Below the pieces are notes generated by a model. The model was not told the DNA's origin and ran no database searches. It saw only the letters and a program-made list of their open reading frames with translations. From contig JAKLMB010000015.1 of the NCBI GenBank assembly GCA_022813625.1, positions 372,001 through 436,000 of the forward strand: a DNA stretch of 64,000 bases, given 5' to 3'. Source of the DNA: Aaosphaeria pasadenensis (lineage: Eukaryota > Ascomycota > Dothideomycetes > Pleosporales). The translations under genes and the position numbers were made by a program. Of this stretch, positions 44,400 through 55,146 are shown in pieces (the stretch's first letter is position 1; the number at the start of each line of letters is the position of its first letter).

Positions 44400-45707
44400 A
44401 TGGTTAACACTTTTCTCGTCGCCTTTCTGTGTCTGTTTCTGTTCCGATATGTCCGGGTACTGGTTAACTGGATTGCATCGTCGAACTACCGCCCTGTACC
44501 CATTTCCGACAAACCGACTTTTCGACCAGAGGACGTGACAGTCATTATTCCGACCACGCGATTCAATGACCCGCTTCTGCACGAGGTCGTTTCGTCTGCG
44601 CTGGCGCATCCGATCGCATCGCTGATTCTCGCTGTCGCTGGCGACACTGCTGTTGAGTGTATCAACTTAGCTAAGACCATCTTCCCAGATGCACGGGTGA
44701 GCGTCGTCTATCGCAAGGAGCCCAATCGACGCGAGCAGACGGCCATGGCGGTTGCTAAGATCACGACGCCTCTGATGATTATCTCGGATGATCATACTTT
44801 CTTCCCGGCTACCGACAGGTTCGTGCCTTCTCTCATTGCTCCTTCTGATAAGCCGTTGGTTGGTGCTGTCGCCCCTGTTCTCGAACCCATTCATCATCAC
44901 CATCCTTTCTCTTTTCGTGGGTTCTGGAATTTTGCTGGTATGACGTACTTGCTTCGCCGAGCTCATGAGTTTCTCGCTACGAATAGCATTGATGGCGGAT
45001 TGTCTTGCTTGTCTTCTCGTTTTGTCGTCTTCCGCACATGTATTTACGCAGATCCTGAGTTCGTACAGCAATACCTAAACGAGTACTTGCACTTGCCTTG
45101 GGGCCGAGTCGGACCGCTCAACGCAGACGACGACAAGTTCCACACCCGCTGGCTCGCCAACCACGGCTGGGAGATCAAGATTCAGGGCGGGCCGGACAGC
45201 ATCATGGCGACGGAGAACGTGGGCGTGTGGCCGAACTTCCACAAGCAGCTGATCCGCTGGAACCGCACGACCTGGCGCTCGAACCCGCGCGCGCTGCTGT
45301 ATGAGCGGGTGAGCTGGACGCGCTTCCCGTATACCACATACAGCGTCTTGGTGTACTCTTTCGTCCGGTTGACTGCTCTGTACGAACTTGCTTTGGCGTA
45401 TTTCCTCAGCGCAGGACTCTGCGAGATGGGGATCTCATCGCGCACTCGTACGCTCTGCTTGCTGACGCTCTTTCTGTGGATTGTTTCTCTCAAGGCGGTT
45501 AAGATCTTGCCGCACTTTCGCAAGTATCCCCAGGATGTTGTTTACTTTGTGCCTTACTTGCTTCTGGGTTGGTACTGCACGCTGATCAAGCTGTACGCCT
45601 TGGTTACGTGCTGCAATACGTTCTGGGCGATGCCCGTGGTGGCAGCAACGCCTGAGGCGGAGAAGGAGAAGACCTCCCCGACGTCTCCCGAGAAGAAAGA
45701 TTGCTGA
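44400..45707 (+). CDS. Processive GT2-family glycosyltransferase (fungal GT2 / Cps1-like)
   Basis: Single exon, 435 aa, ATG at 44400 (MVNTFLVAFL). One N-terminal membrane span (about 3-25) precedes a cytosolic GT-A domain: VIIPTTRFNDPLLHE, Asp130-Asp131 in ISDDHTFFP, the acidic cluster NADDDKFHTRW (243-245), and QxxRW at 283-287 (QLIRW). Three or four C-terminal spans follow. This set is typical of processive polysaccharide synthases such as chitin, cellulose and hyaluronan synthases. It matches the short fungal GT2 proteins required for hyphal growth on surfaces and for virulence in some plant pathogens, and Cryptococcus Cps1. The polymer made is not known. The Lys/Glu/Pro-rich tail is probably disordered. 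Confidence 0.93.
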   Translation: MVNTFLVAFLCLFLFRYVRVLVNWIASSNYRPVPISDKPTFRPEDVTVIIPTTRFNDPLLHEVVSSALAHPIASLILAVAGDTAVECINLAKTIFPDARVSVVYRKEPNRREQTAMAVAKITTPLMIISDDHTFFPATDRFVPSLIAPSDKPLVGAVAPVLEPIHHHHPFSFRGFWNFAGMTYLLRRAHEFLATNSIDGGLSCLSSRFVVFRTCIYADPEFVQQYLNEYLHLPWGRVGPLNADDDKFHTRWLANHGWEIKIQGGPDSIMATENVGVWPNFHKQLIRWNRTTWRSNPRALLYERVSWTRFPYTTYSVLVYSFVRLTALYELALAYFLSAGLCEMGISSRTRTLCLLTLFLWIVSLKAVKILPHFRKYPQDVVYFVPYLLLGWYCTLIKLYALVTCCNTFWAMPVVAATPEAEKEKTSPTSPEKKDC

Positions 45708-46549
45708 GCGGGACTCGGCGATTTCTCTTCTTTATTATCTTTCTCTTTCTTACCATTCCTTATATCCTTCTTTTCTATCTTCGTAGTCACATAAAGAAAT
45801 ACCCCTAGCTATCGCGCAGCATGGCGTGTGTATTTTATACATATCGATATCAGAAGTTGTTAGAGCTGCAAGATAAATAATCACCTGACAATTTCCAGGA
45901 CAAAACGGTACATCGTTTCCGGCAGACGTGATGTTGGAGGTTGAGAGAGTTGACCCGAACAGTACTAGTCTAGCAAACAGTAAACCGCAAGGTCGGTTCA
46001 AGAAAGAAAATTCCTGGGACACAGATAATACCCCTAGAAGTCAGACGTAGCGTACTGTAATGGAGAAGCGCATTCCAGATTTCACATACACTTACAAAAT
46101 TGTGATATCTTTAGTAAGAAATAATCAACCACGCTGTATGAAGAGGCTTGCTTTGTTCACACCTGCCTGTGTGGAAAAGTTAACATCCACTCCCTTCAGC
46201 ACAATGGGCCGTTTGCTCTGTAGGGAAGATCGTTGAACAAGCAGTACATTAACGGTCACTCAGTCAGACCGTTTGCATCAATCGAATTTGGAGACGATGG
46301 CTCGGTGTTGGCATTGAATAAAGCGAAACAGGTCCGCTGTAATTATTTTCGTGATACATAAATATATGATACTCCTGTCGCGAAGCGGTTGGCGAGAAGT
46401 AATGCTTTCATATGATACATTGACGCATGTCAGATATTCTATTCGTCCTTGCGATGGGCGTGCTATTCCATGCCTGGACGTTCCTGGTGTACAATGTCTT
46501 GGCCGGCAGAGTGCGGGCCAAGTCGTTCGTCGTGCAGGCCGCTGGGAAC
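45708..46549. other. Intergenic, 0.8 kb
   Basis: Convergent 3' flanks of the GT2 gene and the type I membrane-protein gene. T/C-rich just after 45.72 kb. No coding signal. Confidence 0.6.
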
Positions 46550-47797
46550 TTAATCCATACGGCCGGTCTTCTGCCTCTGAATCTCGTCGCGGAACTGGTT
46601 TCCTCGACCAGGACGGATGCCATCGTCGCTGACGAGACTGCCCAAGCTGTTACCGCGGACACGGGCATCGTGCCAGTCAGAAGCGGCCTCCCTCTCTTCC
46701 AGACGGATGGCGCCCTTCTTGCCCAATCCCAAGCGTTCCCTCTTGCTCTTGCGAGCACCGTAGCCCCTGTTACGGCGGCCCATGATGTTTCCAAGTCCGA
46801 TTTGACGATGCTTGCGCATGCCGAAGAGGAGACCCGCGATGATAAGAATCATGCAACCGAGACCGACTGGGAGGCCAATCAGGAGGCCTTCCTTGTTGAA
46901 CTTGGTTGGTGGCGGGGGTTCGTAGTGGCGGGTAGGCTCGTCCTGGAGGAGGAACATGGGTCCTTGGAATGTTTCGGCCTTGCCACCTTCGTTGTTGTCG
47001 TAGTTGATGGCCTGAAGCGAGAGATTGAAGCGGTCGTAGCCTATTCACAAGGGTTAGAGACGTTTCTGTGCAACCTGTACATTCAATGCATACCTTGCTT
47101 CCAGCTCTTGGTTGTCTCGATTGCAACGAATCCCCAGCCATTGGGAGTCTTCTCCGAAGACCAGACCTCCTCTGTGGTATCGTTCGAGTAGAGGACCTTG
47201 ATGAGAACGGTAGAGTTCTTGGGGAAGAAGTCGGCGTTCCAGGTGGCGTAGTATGTCTTTCCTACGTACAAGGTTGACTCATTGGAAGGCAGACAGAAAG
47301 GTTTTGCGTTCGCATCATTGCAAACGGGGAAGATTGTGCTCGCTGGGACAGGAAGACCGGTACGGGAGAAGGTGTACGTGTTGGAGGTTGGGGTTGGTTC
47401 CGAGTCCTCATCACCGGTTGTTTTGGCACCGGGAGTAGGGTTGGGAGCTACCACCTCGATCGTAGTCTTTTCTCCATTGCTCAACGTACTGACAATGAGA
47501 CCGACGGAAGGGAGGACGCGAGTGCTGGAGGCGGACTCGGTACCAGAGGCAGAGGCAGAGGCAGAGGCGGTCGCGGTCTCGGAAGCGGTGGTGGCATCGT
47601 TCTCTATATACAGAAGATGGGATTAGCCATGGTGATTATGATTGCTTATACAGTTTAAAGCTAGCTGCTGGAAGTAGTAGTGATCCCAATGGATCAAGCC
47701 TGATCTTACCTTGTCGCTTGGCAGCAACTGGACCAGCAGCGGCGCCGAGGAGGAGAGAGGATGCCGCAAAGAGGGCGGCGAAGCTATTGAGGCGCAT
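46550..47797 (-). CDS. Type I single-pass membrane protein, uncharacterised, 362 aa
   Basis: Three exons on the minus strand: 47710-47797, 47094-47603 and 46550-47040; 363 codons. The signal peptide is MRLNSFAALFAASSLLLGAA. A Ser/Ala/Thr-rich stretch (SASASASASG, encoded by a hexanucleotide repeat) follows. The outer domain carries FPVCNDANAKPFCLP, YVGKTYYATWNADFFPKNST and FVAIETTKSWKQGYDRFNLS. One membrane span (LPVGLGCMILIIAGLLFG) leads to a very basic cytosolic tail (MGRRNRGYGARKSKRERLG). The layout recalls fungal cell-wall sensors, but the tail and domain do not match Wsc or Mid2 proteins that I know. A surface or secretory-pathway role is inferred. Exon phases agree throughout. Confidence 0.85.
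47544..47569. repeat. GAGGCA hexanucleotide microsatellite in coding sequence
   Basis: Four copies of a GAGGCA unit encode Ser-Ala repeats in the outer domain of the type I membrane protein. In-frame length changes here would vary the linker by two residues per unit. Confidence 0.7.
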
Positions 47798-48688
47798 CGT
47801 GAAGTCGGGTAAAGGGGGTGTTGGATCCGTTACCAGTGGTTGACGACGACGATGGAAAGAAAAGACAGGACGAGGACGAGGGAAGGAATCAACAATTGAG
47901 GGAAATCAGAGAGTTTTGAAAACAAGGTCGGCGTAGAATTGCCGCAAAGTGGATTGGAGGAACCCGATTGGGTGAGGGATAAGGGGTTTCATAATTTGTT
48001 ATGGTTCGGTGGATATTGGTATGATGGCAGATGGATGGGATGGAGCTTTGTCCTGGCGTAGTTCCTGGCCTGGCGTGCCTGGTTGTTAGGGATGGAACAT
48101 GGAACGATGGTTTATTAGGGATGAGATGAATGCTAATGACCAATACGGTTACCTCATTGGTCGAGCGTGTTTTAGTGCTCGAACGGGTTTAGCGTGTAAT
48201 TTCGGAGGACGGAAGACGGACGAGGCCTCGAACTGAATCGACCTCGACACCCGAATTGGGAAGGAATCCTTCCTTTAGTCACTTGTTTCCTAACGATACG
48301 ATGGATCAATACAATAACATTAATCAATACAAACATCGTACCCTATTCCCTATTCCCCTGGTCTTCCTCTCCTCTCTCTCTTCCTTCATCATTCAAGGAA
48401 TATCTAATTCTTCAATTCTTCACACGCTCTCTCTTCCATCTTATCCTACCTCTTCTATTACCAAAACCTTCCGTTGGTGTCGCAATCGTGTCCTTTCCGC
48501 ACGTCGCCCCCGCCCACACCAAAATCCCCACATTTCCCTGATCCCAGGACCCTGTATTTCCTTCCTTGTAATTCCATACTCGACTTTCCCTTCCAGCGTC
48601 ATCCTAGGCTTCCATTCCTTTCCTCTCTCAACCCTATCTCTATCGACCTGACAACCACGTACTCGTCGCATCGCATCTCATCGCAACA
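47798..48688. other. Intergenic, divergent promoters, pyrimidine-rich
   Basis: Promoters of the minus-strand membrane-protein gene and the plus-strand thioredoxin-like gene. 48.33-48.66 kb is very C/T-rich, a usual fungal promoter or leader feature. Confidence 0.6.
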
Positions 48689-49596
48689 ATGCGCTTCTCA
48701 ACTATCGCCCTCGCTCTCCCCGCCGTCGCGCTTGCACAGAACCAGGTCCCGCTTGCGGAGCAGGCAAAGGGCTGGTTCAACAAGCTCACCAACGCCGTTT
48801 CTTCCGCTGCGCCCGCTGCCCCCTCAAACCCCATCCAGGCCGGAGCTGCAAAGGTCGCCGACAGCGTCCAGCATGAATTGACCTTGGAGAACTGGAAGCA
48901 GGTCGTCACTGCCGATCCCACCGTGAGCGCACCGGCGACCCAGGACTGGCTCATCTACATCAACGGCGGAAACGCAACTTGCTACGGCTTCTGTGGAAAC
49001 ACCACCAAGGCATGGAACGTATGTTGAACCTCTAAACGATCTGAAATTATGTCGTTGCATATGTACGATAGCTAACATCATGGTAGGAATCTGTTGCTCT
49101 CATCTCCGCGAAGCCAAACCCACCCAAGTTCGGTATTGTCGATTGCGATGCTGAGCCCATCCTCTGCAACTCGTGGTCCGTCGGTCCCCCTTCGCTCTAC
49201 TACTTCAACATCCCCAAGCCGCTCGCGGACCAGTCTGCTCCTGCCGTTACTGCTCGCTTCATCCCCTTGAACCGCACTTCCACCACCGTCGATACCATCA
49301 AGAAGCTTGTCCTCGACAAGGAGTACGAGCAGGTTACCCCATATGAGGGCGCCTGGCACCCATTCAACGGCCAGCTCGCCGAGTTTGGCCTTGCTACCCC
49401 CGTTGCTTACGCCCTCTGGGGATTCTCCAAGATGCCATCCTGGTTGCCCATGATCCTGATCTCCTTCCTCAGCAGGACTTTCATGTAAGTCGCTAAACGT
49501 CTAGAATACATCAATCGAAATACTAATTTCATACGTAGGAACAAGCGCATGGCTGCACCCAACGCAGGACAGGCTCGCGCCGCACCCGCCCAGTAA
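48689..49596 (+). CDS. Secretory-pathway thioredoxin-like membrane protein
   Basis: Three exons (48689-49018, 49087-49484, 49539-49596), 261 aa. The signal peptide is MRFSTIALALPAVALAQ. The lumenal region has a thioredoxin-like pattern: LTLENWKQVV, then DWLIYINGGNATCYGFCGNT in the place of the active site, then KFGIVDCDAEPILCNSWSV and PPSLYYFNIP. The cysteines read CxxxC, not the usual CxxC, so redox activity is uncertain. A C-terminal hydrophobic segment (AYALWGFSKMPSWLPMILIS) fits a membrane span, with a short basic/Ala-rich tail. An ER membrane protein related to the TMX or PDI class is the best guess. Confidence 0.75.
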
Positions 49597-50048
49597 ATGC
49601 ACGGCACCTCATTTGACAAACAGCCCGCCCTGTCATGACCATGTGTGATCAGGCCTCGCGGGCTCTTCGCCCAATTTCTCTATTCATATAGATCTATTTC
49701 CTAGGGCCCGGTTTGGAAGGATTTGTAGCTAATTGTAATTGGACAACGGTGGTTATGTATCACGGTCGAACTTGGAGGAGGGGGTGACTTCCACGCCGGA
49801 AGTTGTGGACGAAAAAAGGAGGGAAACATGTATCGGAGAGCTCCTGATTTATCCTTAAGATACCAACGATCACTGAAATCTACCCATTTTTGAATCTTCT
49901 ATTTGCTCACAAGTGCGGAGGGGTGAGACATGCATTCGTGATGGTGAAAGTGACGGCCAATCAGAGGTTTCGGAAAAACCTCGGCCCCAGGCTTCAAGAA
50001 ATCTCGCGATGAACAGCTCTGCTAACAAGCAACACAAAACATCACATC
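49597..50048. other. Intergenic, 0.45 kb
   Basis: 3' flank of the thioredoxin-like gene and promoter of the mL61 gene. Nothing else seen. Confidence 0.6.
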
Positions 50049-50961
50049 ATGGTCCACATAATAAGGCGCATGCGCCATTTGAGAGAGGTCAGTACAACTA
50101 TTCATATCCTACAGTACAATCGAGCTCCGCTAATAGTTCCCACAGAGGGTATGTACACCCAGACATGATCAATTTCCCACTTTGACACCTCCGAACGGAC
50201 TCGCACGACCTTCACCACTCTCCGCACATTCTCTACCGCATAGGGAGACATCAATTGACGAGTATTTTGTGTAGTTACTATGGATACGGACGGGACCAGG
50301 AGCTTTGATCCTCCCCAAGGAGGTCTCAAAGATTTCACTGGAGTTCCATGAGAAGATAGAAGGAGGACATCGGGGCGCAAAGTACGTCAATCTTTCCTTC
50401 TACCCTCTTGAGACTCCAAGACTCTACCCAGCGATGGAAATCCCACCGACTTGATACCTCTGAACGAGGCACATTGCAGCAATTCTCCCCACGAGAGCAA
50501 TCGCCCGTACCCAACCACTACCACTCCCACCACGAACAACTTCAAAAAGCTAACAGAAGCCTCCTCACAGGAAATTCTGGCGCACGATGCTCCCCCGAAT
50601 AAAATATCGCAACCCGAGCGTCCCCATCCAAATAACCCGCCACAAGAACCCCTCCGGCCCAGCGACCCTCAACATCTTTACCAAACCCACTCCTTCCTCC
50701 ACCGCCGCCACAGCACCCACAACCCCCACACACTCCGTCGACATCAAAGAGATGCCGGAGCTCGAAGTCCTCGCACAACTCGTCAGCCGGACGGGCGCCG
50801 TCGAGATACAAATGACAGAGGAGGAGAAGGAGCAGTGGCGCGAGATCGAGGCGTTCAACAAGCGGAGCGAGGCCGATCGGAAGATGGTCCGCGAGAGGCT
50901 GGAGAAGGAGAGGGAGGACGAGAGGATTTTGAAGTTGGCGAGGGGTGAGATCACGGAGTAG
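50049..50961 (+). CDS. mrp49: Mitochondrial large-subunit ribosomal protein mL61 (Mrp49)
   Basis: Three exons: 50049-50087 (39 nt), 50275-50381 and 50571-50961, together 179 codons (178 aa). The longest open frame starts at 50587 and misses the N-terminal third. The family needs IRRMRHLRELLWIRTGPGAL, then a beta-rich part (PKEVSKISLEFHEKIEGGHR) joined to GAKKFWRTMLPRIKYRNP. All of these appear only after splicing. The last exon gives the end of the L51/S25/CI-B8-type fold and an acidic coiled tail. Splice phases match (0 and 2). The first donor is GTCAGT, a less common form. It is a structural part of the fungal 54S mitoribosome. No classical presequence is seen. Confidence 0.88.
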
Positions 50962-53900
50962 GTCGTGGAATCTCGCTCTTGTTTTGGAATCTCGCCTCGC
51001 CTCGCTGTTGCTACGTAAACGAAAAATTCACCCCTCTGAATCGTCCCGCCGTATGAGGTGAGGAACGGAGGGGACATGTATGATATATAGAATTGTACAA
51101 TTGTTTCTGACTTCGAGTCCCAATTTCTGCGGCATAATCCTCAAAACCTACATTCTATCCGAAATGAACGCGTGAACTCGCTTCTCAGCATCCAATTTAC
51201 CCCAACCTCCAAACGTGTTGAAACCAAACAACCCTCATTCTCTCCAGGAACCCATACATCTACAACCTCCAAAATGCCTTCCCATAGATCTTCCCTCTGT
51301 TATACCATTACACACTCTTCCATGAAGACAATTAAGATTTACTTGTCTTAATTAAAAAAAATGGTGATGTTTTTGTTATGCTATGGAATCATACACCACA
51401 TGCTCTCACTCTTCCAAGGTGTCGACTTAGGGTCGACCAACCAACCTCCCAAACCAGCACGCCAATATACCACGTCATTGTATCTATGTCGAATCGGATC
51501 GAATCGAATCGAACAGAAATATCAAATCACAAACGTGCTTGTATGGATTTCCAAGAGTACGGGAGGAAAGCATACGTGCATATGTGAAACGGTTTCGCTG
51601 TAGGGGGTTACAGAGCGTACATGCCTTCCACCTTTCTCTTGTGCCCAGAGGGGGCGGTGAAGAGAGCGGGTGTAGACTCATCCACTCATCTACCTACACA
51701 GTACCTACTAACCGTTGCTTTCAACGATGGGTTCCCTTTTTCGTGAGGACAGCACAGCACCGTACAAGCCCGAACGACAGCAACCATCCCCTCGTGTATT
51801 GCTACCCCCTTCCACAGCATTTACTCATCCACCCCATCCTCTCATTTCCTAACTCCCCAAGAGCAAACGGAATACAACCCCAGAAAGGGAAAAAGATAAA
51901 CCACCTGACCTCCCTTCGCACCCGCCCGCTCGGATACGCCCCCGGACACAGCGTTCGGCTCCCGCAAAAGCAACGCACACGAGCAAACTGTGTGACGGTG
52001 CCGTGGCACAAACGACTCACCGTATGTTTTCCGGGAGAGCGGGTTTTTGTTTTGCGGGAGGAAGGGAAGGTGAGGGGAGGGGCGAGTGGGTTGAGAGACG
52101 GTGGCGTATGTGCAGATATGCGGGTGTGGGTATGTGTATGCGGGTGTTGTGGACGGGAAGTAGGAGGGGAGTGGGTCGGATGGAGGAAGAACTTGTTTGC
52201 TTGCGAGATTCCGGAGAATTTGGAGGGTTGTCTGGTTGCTAGGATGGGGCAAATTTCTGGGTTGTTCTATCTGCACGGAGATGAGCGCAGCTCATTTTGA
52301 TAAGTGGTTTCTTGGTAGTAGCTGATATCTCGTGCAGATACCGGAATCCCAAGATCCAAGCATCTGGAACTGATAGACCCGAGATGTACGGAGTACATAC
52401 ACACGGCTCACGGGTATCTGTCTCCGCAGTGCGAAAGAGAAGGCACAAGGGCGATCATGTGGCATTTCAAGAGATCATCTGCAACCGATCTTCCCGAAGA
52501 CGAAGACAAACAACCAGTCTCTTCTCTGTAGCAAAGCTTGAGCTACCTCTTACCTACGTAGATACTTATTCCCGAACCTGGGGTCAAGCCGATTTGTCCA
52601 CCTTTCGAAGCTGTATCACTTATCTATGCAGGAGTACAAAACGTCGCTCGGCATTTCGAAGGCGTTGAGAATCAAAGCAGGGTCAAACGGCGTTGAGATA
52701 CCTTTGACGAACGTTGAAGTCGTTGCTTATGCTCGGTACTCCGTACATAGTTAGTGAGCTTGTTTTCCCCATTGTCAATGGTGTACCTATGTATGTAGCG
52801 ACAGGGGTCTGTCTGCTTGCCGAATTGGGCTGAGGCAGGCAGGATTCGTCGTTTGCCTTTTTGCCTTGTTCCAGGAACAGGCGTAATCTGTCCACGGATT
52901 TGAATGCGTTGTGGTACTCGAGGTACCGTACCCCACAGAATCGGACAATAGATCCAGCCAATGGGTTTGTCGGGGATTCGTCCCGCTGTTCTTGCCCGTG
53001 GTCAGTTAATTGTTGCTGGTCAAATAGCGTGGATGTCCTGGAAAACACGGAAGCAGGAAACAACCGTGTCGGTATTGTTTCTTGGGTAGGATGATACATC
53101 CTGCAGAGAAGCGTTCGATATGTATGATGACGCAAAAGGCACCTGGGCCATCACAAATCATGCAGGCTCGTTGTTCAGGAAATTGTCGCGAGGGGGAAGT
53201 CGATGCATGTGATGTCGTGCGGAGTGATGATTTCGACGTGATAATCAGTGCGCGGTGGCTTAGAATCACCGTTGGCATAGAAAAACCAAATATCAATGCC
53301 TGAACCGTCGAGAATGAATGATCATGGATTGAATAAGGGTCGATCCGAAGGCGATCTTTCCTTTTTCCACTTGGTAGAAAAACTGCGAGACAAAAGCAAT
53401 TACTCAAAGTCCACCGAAAGTAGTCAGCATAGATGAACTGATGACCATTGCCAATAATTTCACACAGCTAGGACAGCATTTGCGGAAGTAGGATAGCCGG
53501 CTTGTAGGAAAAGCCGAGTCTATAATATTCGAAAACTTCGTTGATCATGCAGACACGGAGTATTGCTCCGTAAATCATTCTGCAATGGGGCATATCTCCT
53601 ATTCAAGTCCAAAGAGCAAACACTTGGATGCATAACAAGGCTTACATGCGTGGCACTATGCTACACCATTCCAAAGACAGATTGGGTGGAGTAATCGACA
53701 GTATTTACCTGACATCTATCATTGCGTGGAAAGCGGCGCTCAAGATAGATAGTCGGTCTGCCAGACGTGGCAGGGATCTTGGTATTTGGATTGTTACACG
53801 GCATGGTCCCTCATCCGCCCCACCGCTAAGCTCCGTCGACCCAGGGAGCGATAAACGAAGAGCCGCATTCGCCTGGTTGGCTTGCACGCTTCTAGAGAAT

Positions 53901-54105
53901 GTTGCATTAGGCGGTCACTGATCCACGGTAAGGGGCATCCAGTTTCATGTCCTTGGACCGCCCACCGCATATTCCGACCTGTAGTGTGAAATGTGGATCC
54001 ATATGTTGTGGTGCAAGTGAGATCTCCAAGTAACATTCGACGAAGCCGTTGCCAGCTGATGGAGCTTTATCAGATCGCGCTGGAGAAACTACACCAAGCC
54101 ACGCT
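50962..54105. other. Longest gene-poor interval, 3.1 kb
   Basis: No convincing gene. The 253-codon ORF at 51539-52300 has biased composition and no domain. A (ATCGA)n-type microsatellite lies at 51489-51513. The word TACGGAGTA or its complement occurs at 52387 and 52737, with a shorter form at 53555. No transposase or reverse-transcriptase sequence seen. Could hold a decayed element or non-coding RNA. Confidence 0.5.
51489..51513. repeat. Imperfect ATCGA pentanucleotide microsatellite
   Basis: About five tandem ATCGA/TCGAA units, one with an extra G. Located in the gene-poor interval. Confidence 0.7.
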
Positions 54106-55146
54106 TCAAGACGGAGCAGCACCCTTGTACCAGCTCGTTGCGCCTAGAACGAATAGGACAACCATAGCATCGCTCACGACCGTAGAGTAGATGACGCTGT
54201 ACCTTCCGACAATCCTGACGTAGCCGGAGTACGGCTCCGGTAGAAACTGACTAATGCTAGAAAGCACACCACTACCCTGCAACTGTCCTTTCTCAATAAA
54301 ATATCGGCTGGATTGCAGTACAACCTCAAAAGTGGCGAAGAGGTAGAAGAAGTGCTTGAAAGCATCCGCGGACGACTGGTCTAGCGTCCAATCGTCATCC
54401 GCTACTGGCGATGTGCGGGCTAGCTTGGAGCCGTTGAAAGGCGTCTGGATGACCATGTAGATGGCGAGGACAAGAGAAAGTACGGAGTGAACCAATCGCC
54501 ATATCCAAGCAGATGATTGACTGGGGGAGGGCTCTGCGGGTGCACCGCCTTGCATGGCTTGGAACATGTTGGCGAGGCCAGGCGGCAAGTCTGGGGCTGC
54601 ACCAGGTTGACCTTGATTCTGGCCTGGTCCACCTGGACCGCCGGCCATCATCTGCTGAAGCATGGAAAACATTGGATCTTGAGATGGGTCCTGGCCATCT
54701 GTTCCCGCTGGGTCGAAGCGAGCGGGACGGGGCGAGTTCCCGTCGAAAGCGAACGGTGAGGGAAGACGTGGCTGGCTTGCAGGCGTGTAGTGATGTGACG
54801 ATATGTCAATCACATCAGGGTCTGGCGTAGCGGTTCCTGAGGCAGTAGGCGTAGCATTATCCCCAATGCTGGAAGTAGGCCTGACTATGGCGAGAGTTAG
54901 GTCAAGTCAAATAAGTGATAGTGAGTTCTCCAGGATGACATGTCCATATCCCAAAAATATCAATCAAAAGGGGATCATACCAGGTACATCCTTCTCCACG
55001 TCACGGTGCGAACCTCCCTGGACAGAGGTGATCGCTTGGAGTCGAGCAGCACCCCCCGTCTGGAGCTTTGCGTTTCTCCGTTCTCGTCGAAGACGTGCCT
55101 TCTCTTGGGCGGGCGACTCTCCAGCTGGGGATTCTGCTTCTGTCAT
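54106..55146 (-). CDS. get2: GET complex subunit Get2
   Basis: Two exons, 54981-55146 and 54106-54884, 314 aa. The start is the ATG at 55146 (MTEAESPAGESPAQEKARLR). The frame extends upstream without family features. The N-terminal basic helix ARLRRERRNAKLQ is the Get3-binding motif of Get2. A long flexible linker rich in Pro/Gly/Gln follows (FSMLQQMMAGGPGG, PGLANMFQAMQGG). The C-terminus has three membrane spans (WRLVHSVLSLVLAIYMVIQT; FFYLFATFEVVLQSSRYF; VIYSTVVSDAMVVLFVLGAT). Get2 with Get1 forms the ER receptor that inserts tail-anchored proteins brought by Get3. Length and layout match filamentous-fungal Get2. Confidence 0.93.

Noticed and set aside
39467..45707. Secondary-metabolite cluster around the membrane P450
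   Set aside because: No polyketide, peptide or terpene synthase or cluster regulator lies nearby; the neighbours are a GT2 enzyme and a small basic protein.
46427..47191. 254-codon plus-strand ORF
   Set aside because: It is the antisense of exons 2 and 3 of the type I membrane protein, whose spliced frame has clear signal, span and matching phases.
51539..52300. 253-codon plus-strand ORF
   Set aside because: Composition is biased (runs of Arg/Gly, Trp/Val), no domain or signal, first part overlaps a microsatellite region, and the opposite strand is equally open.
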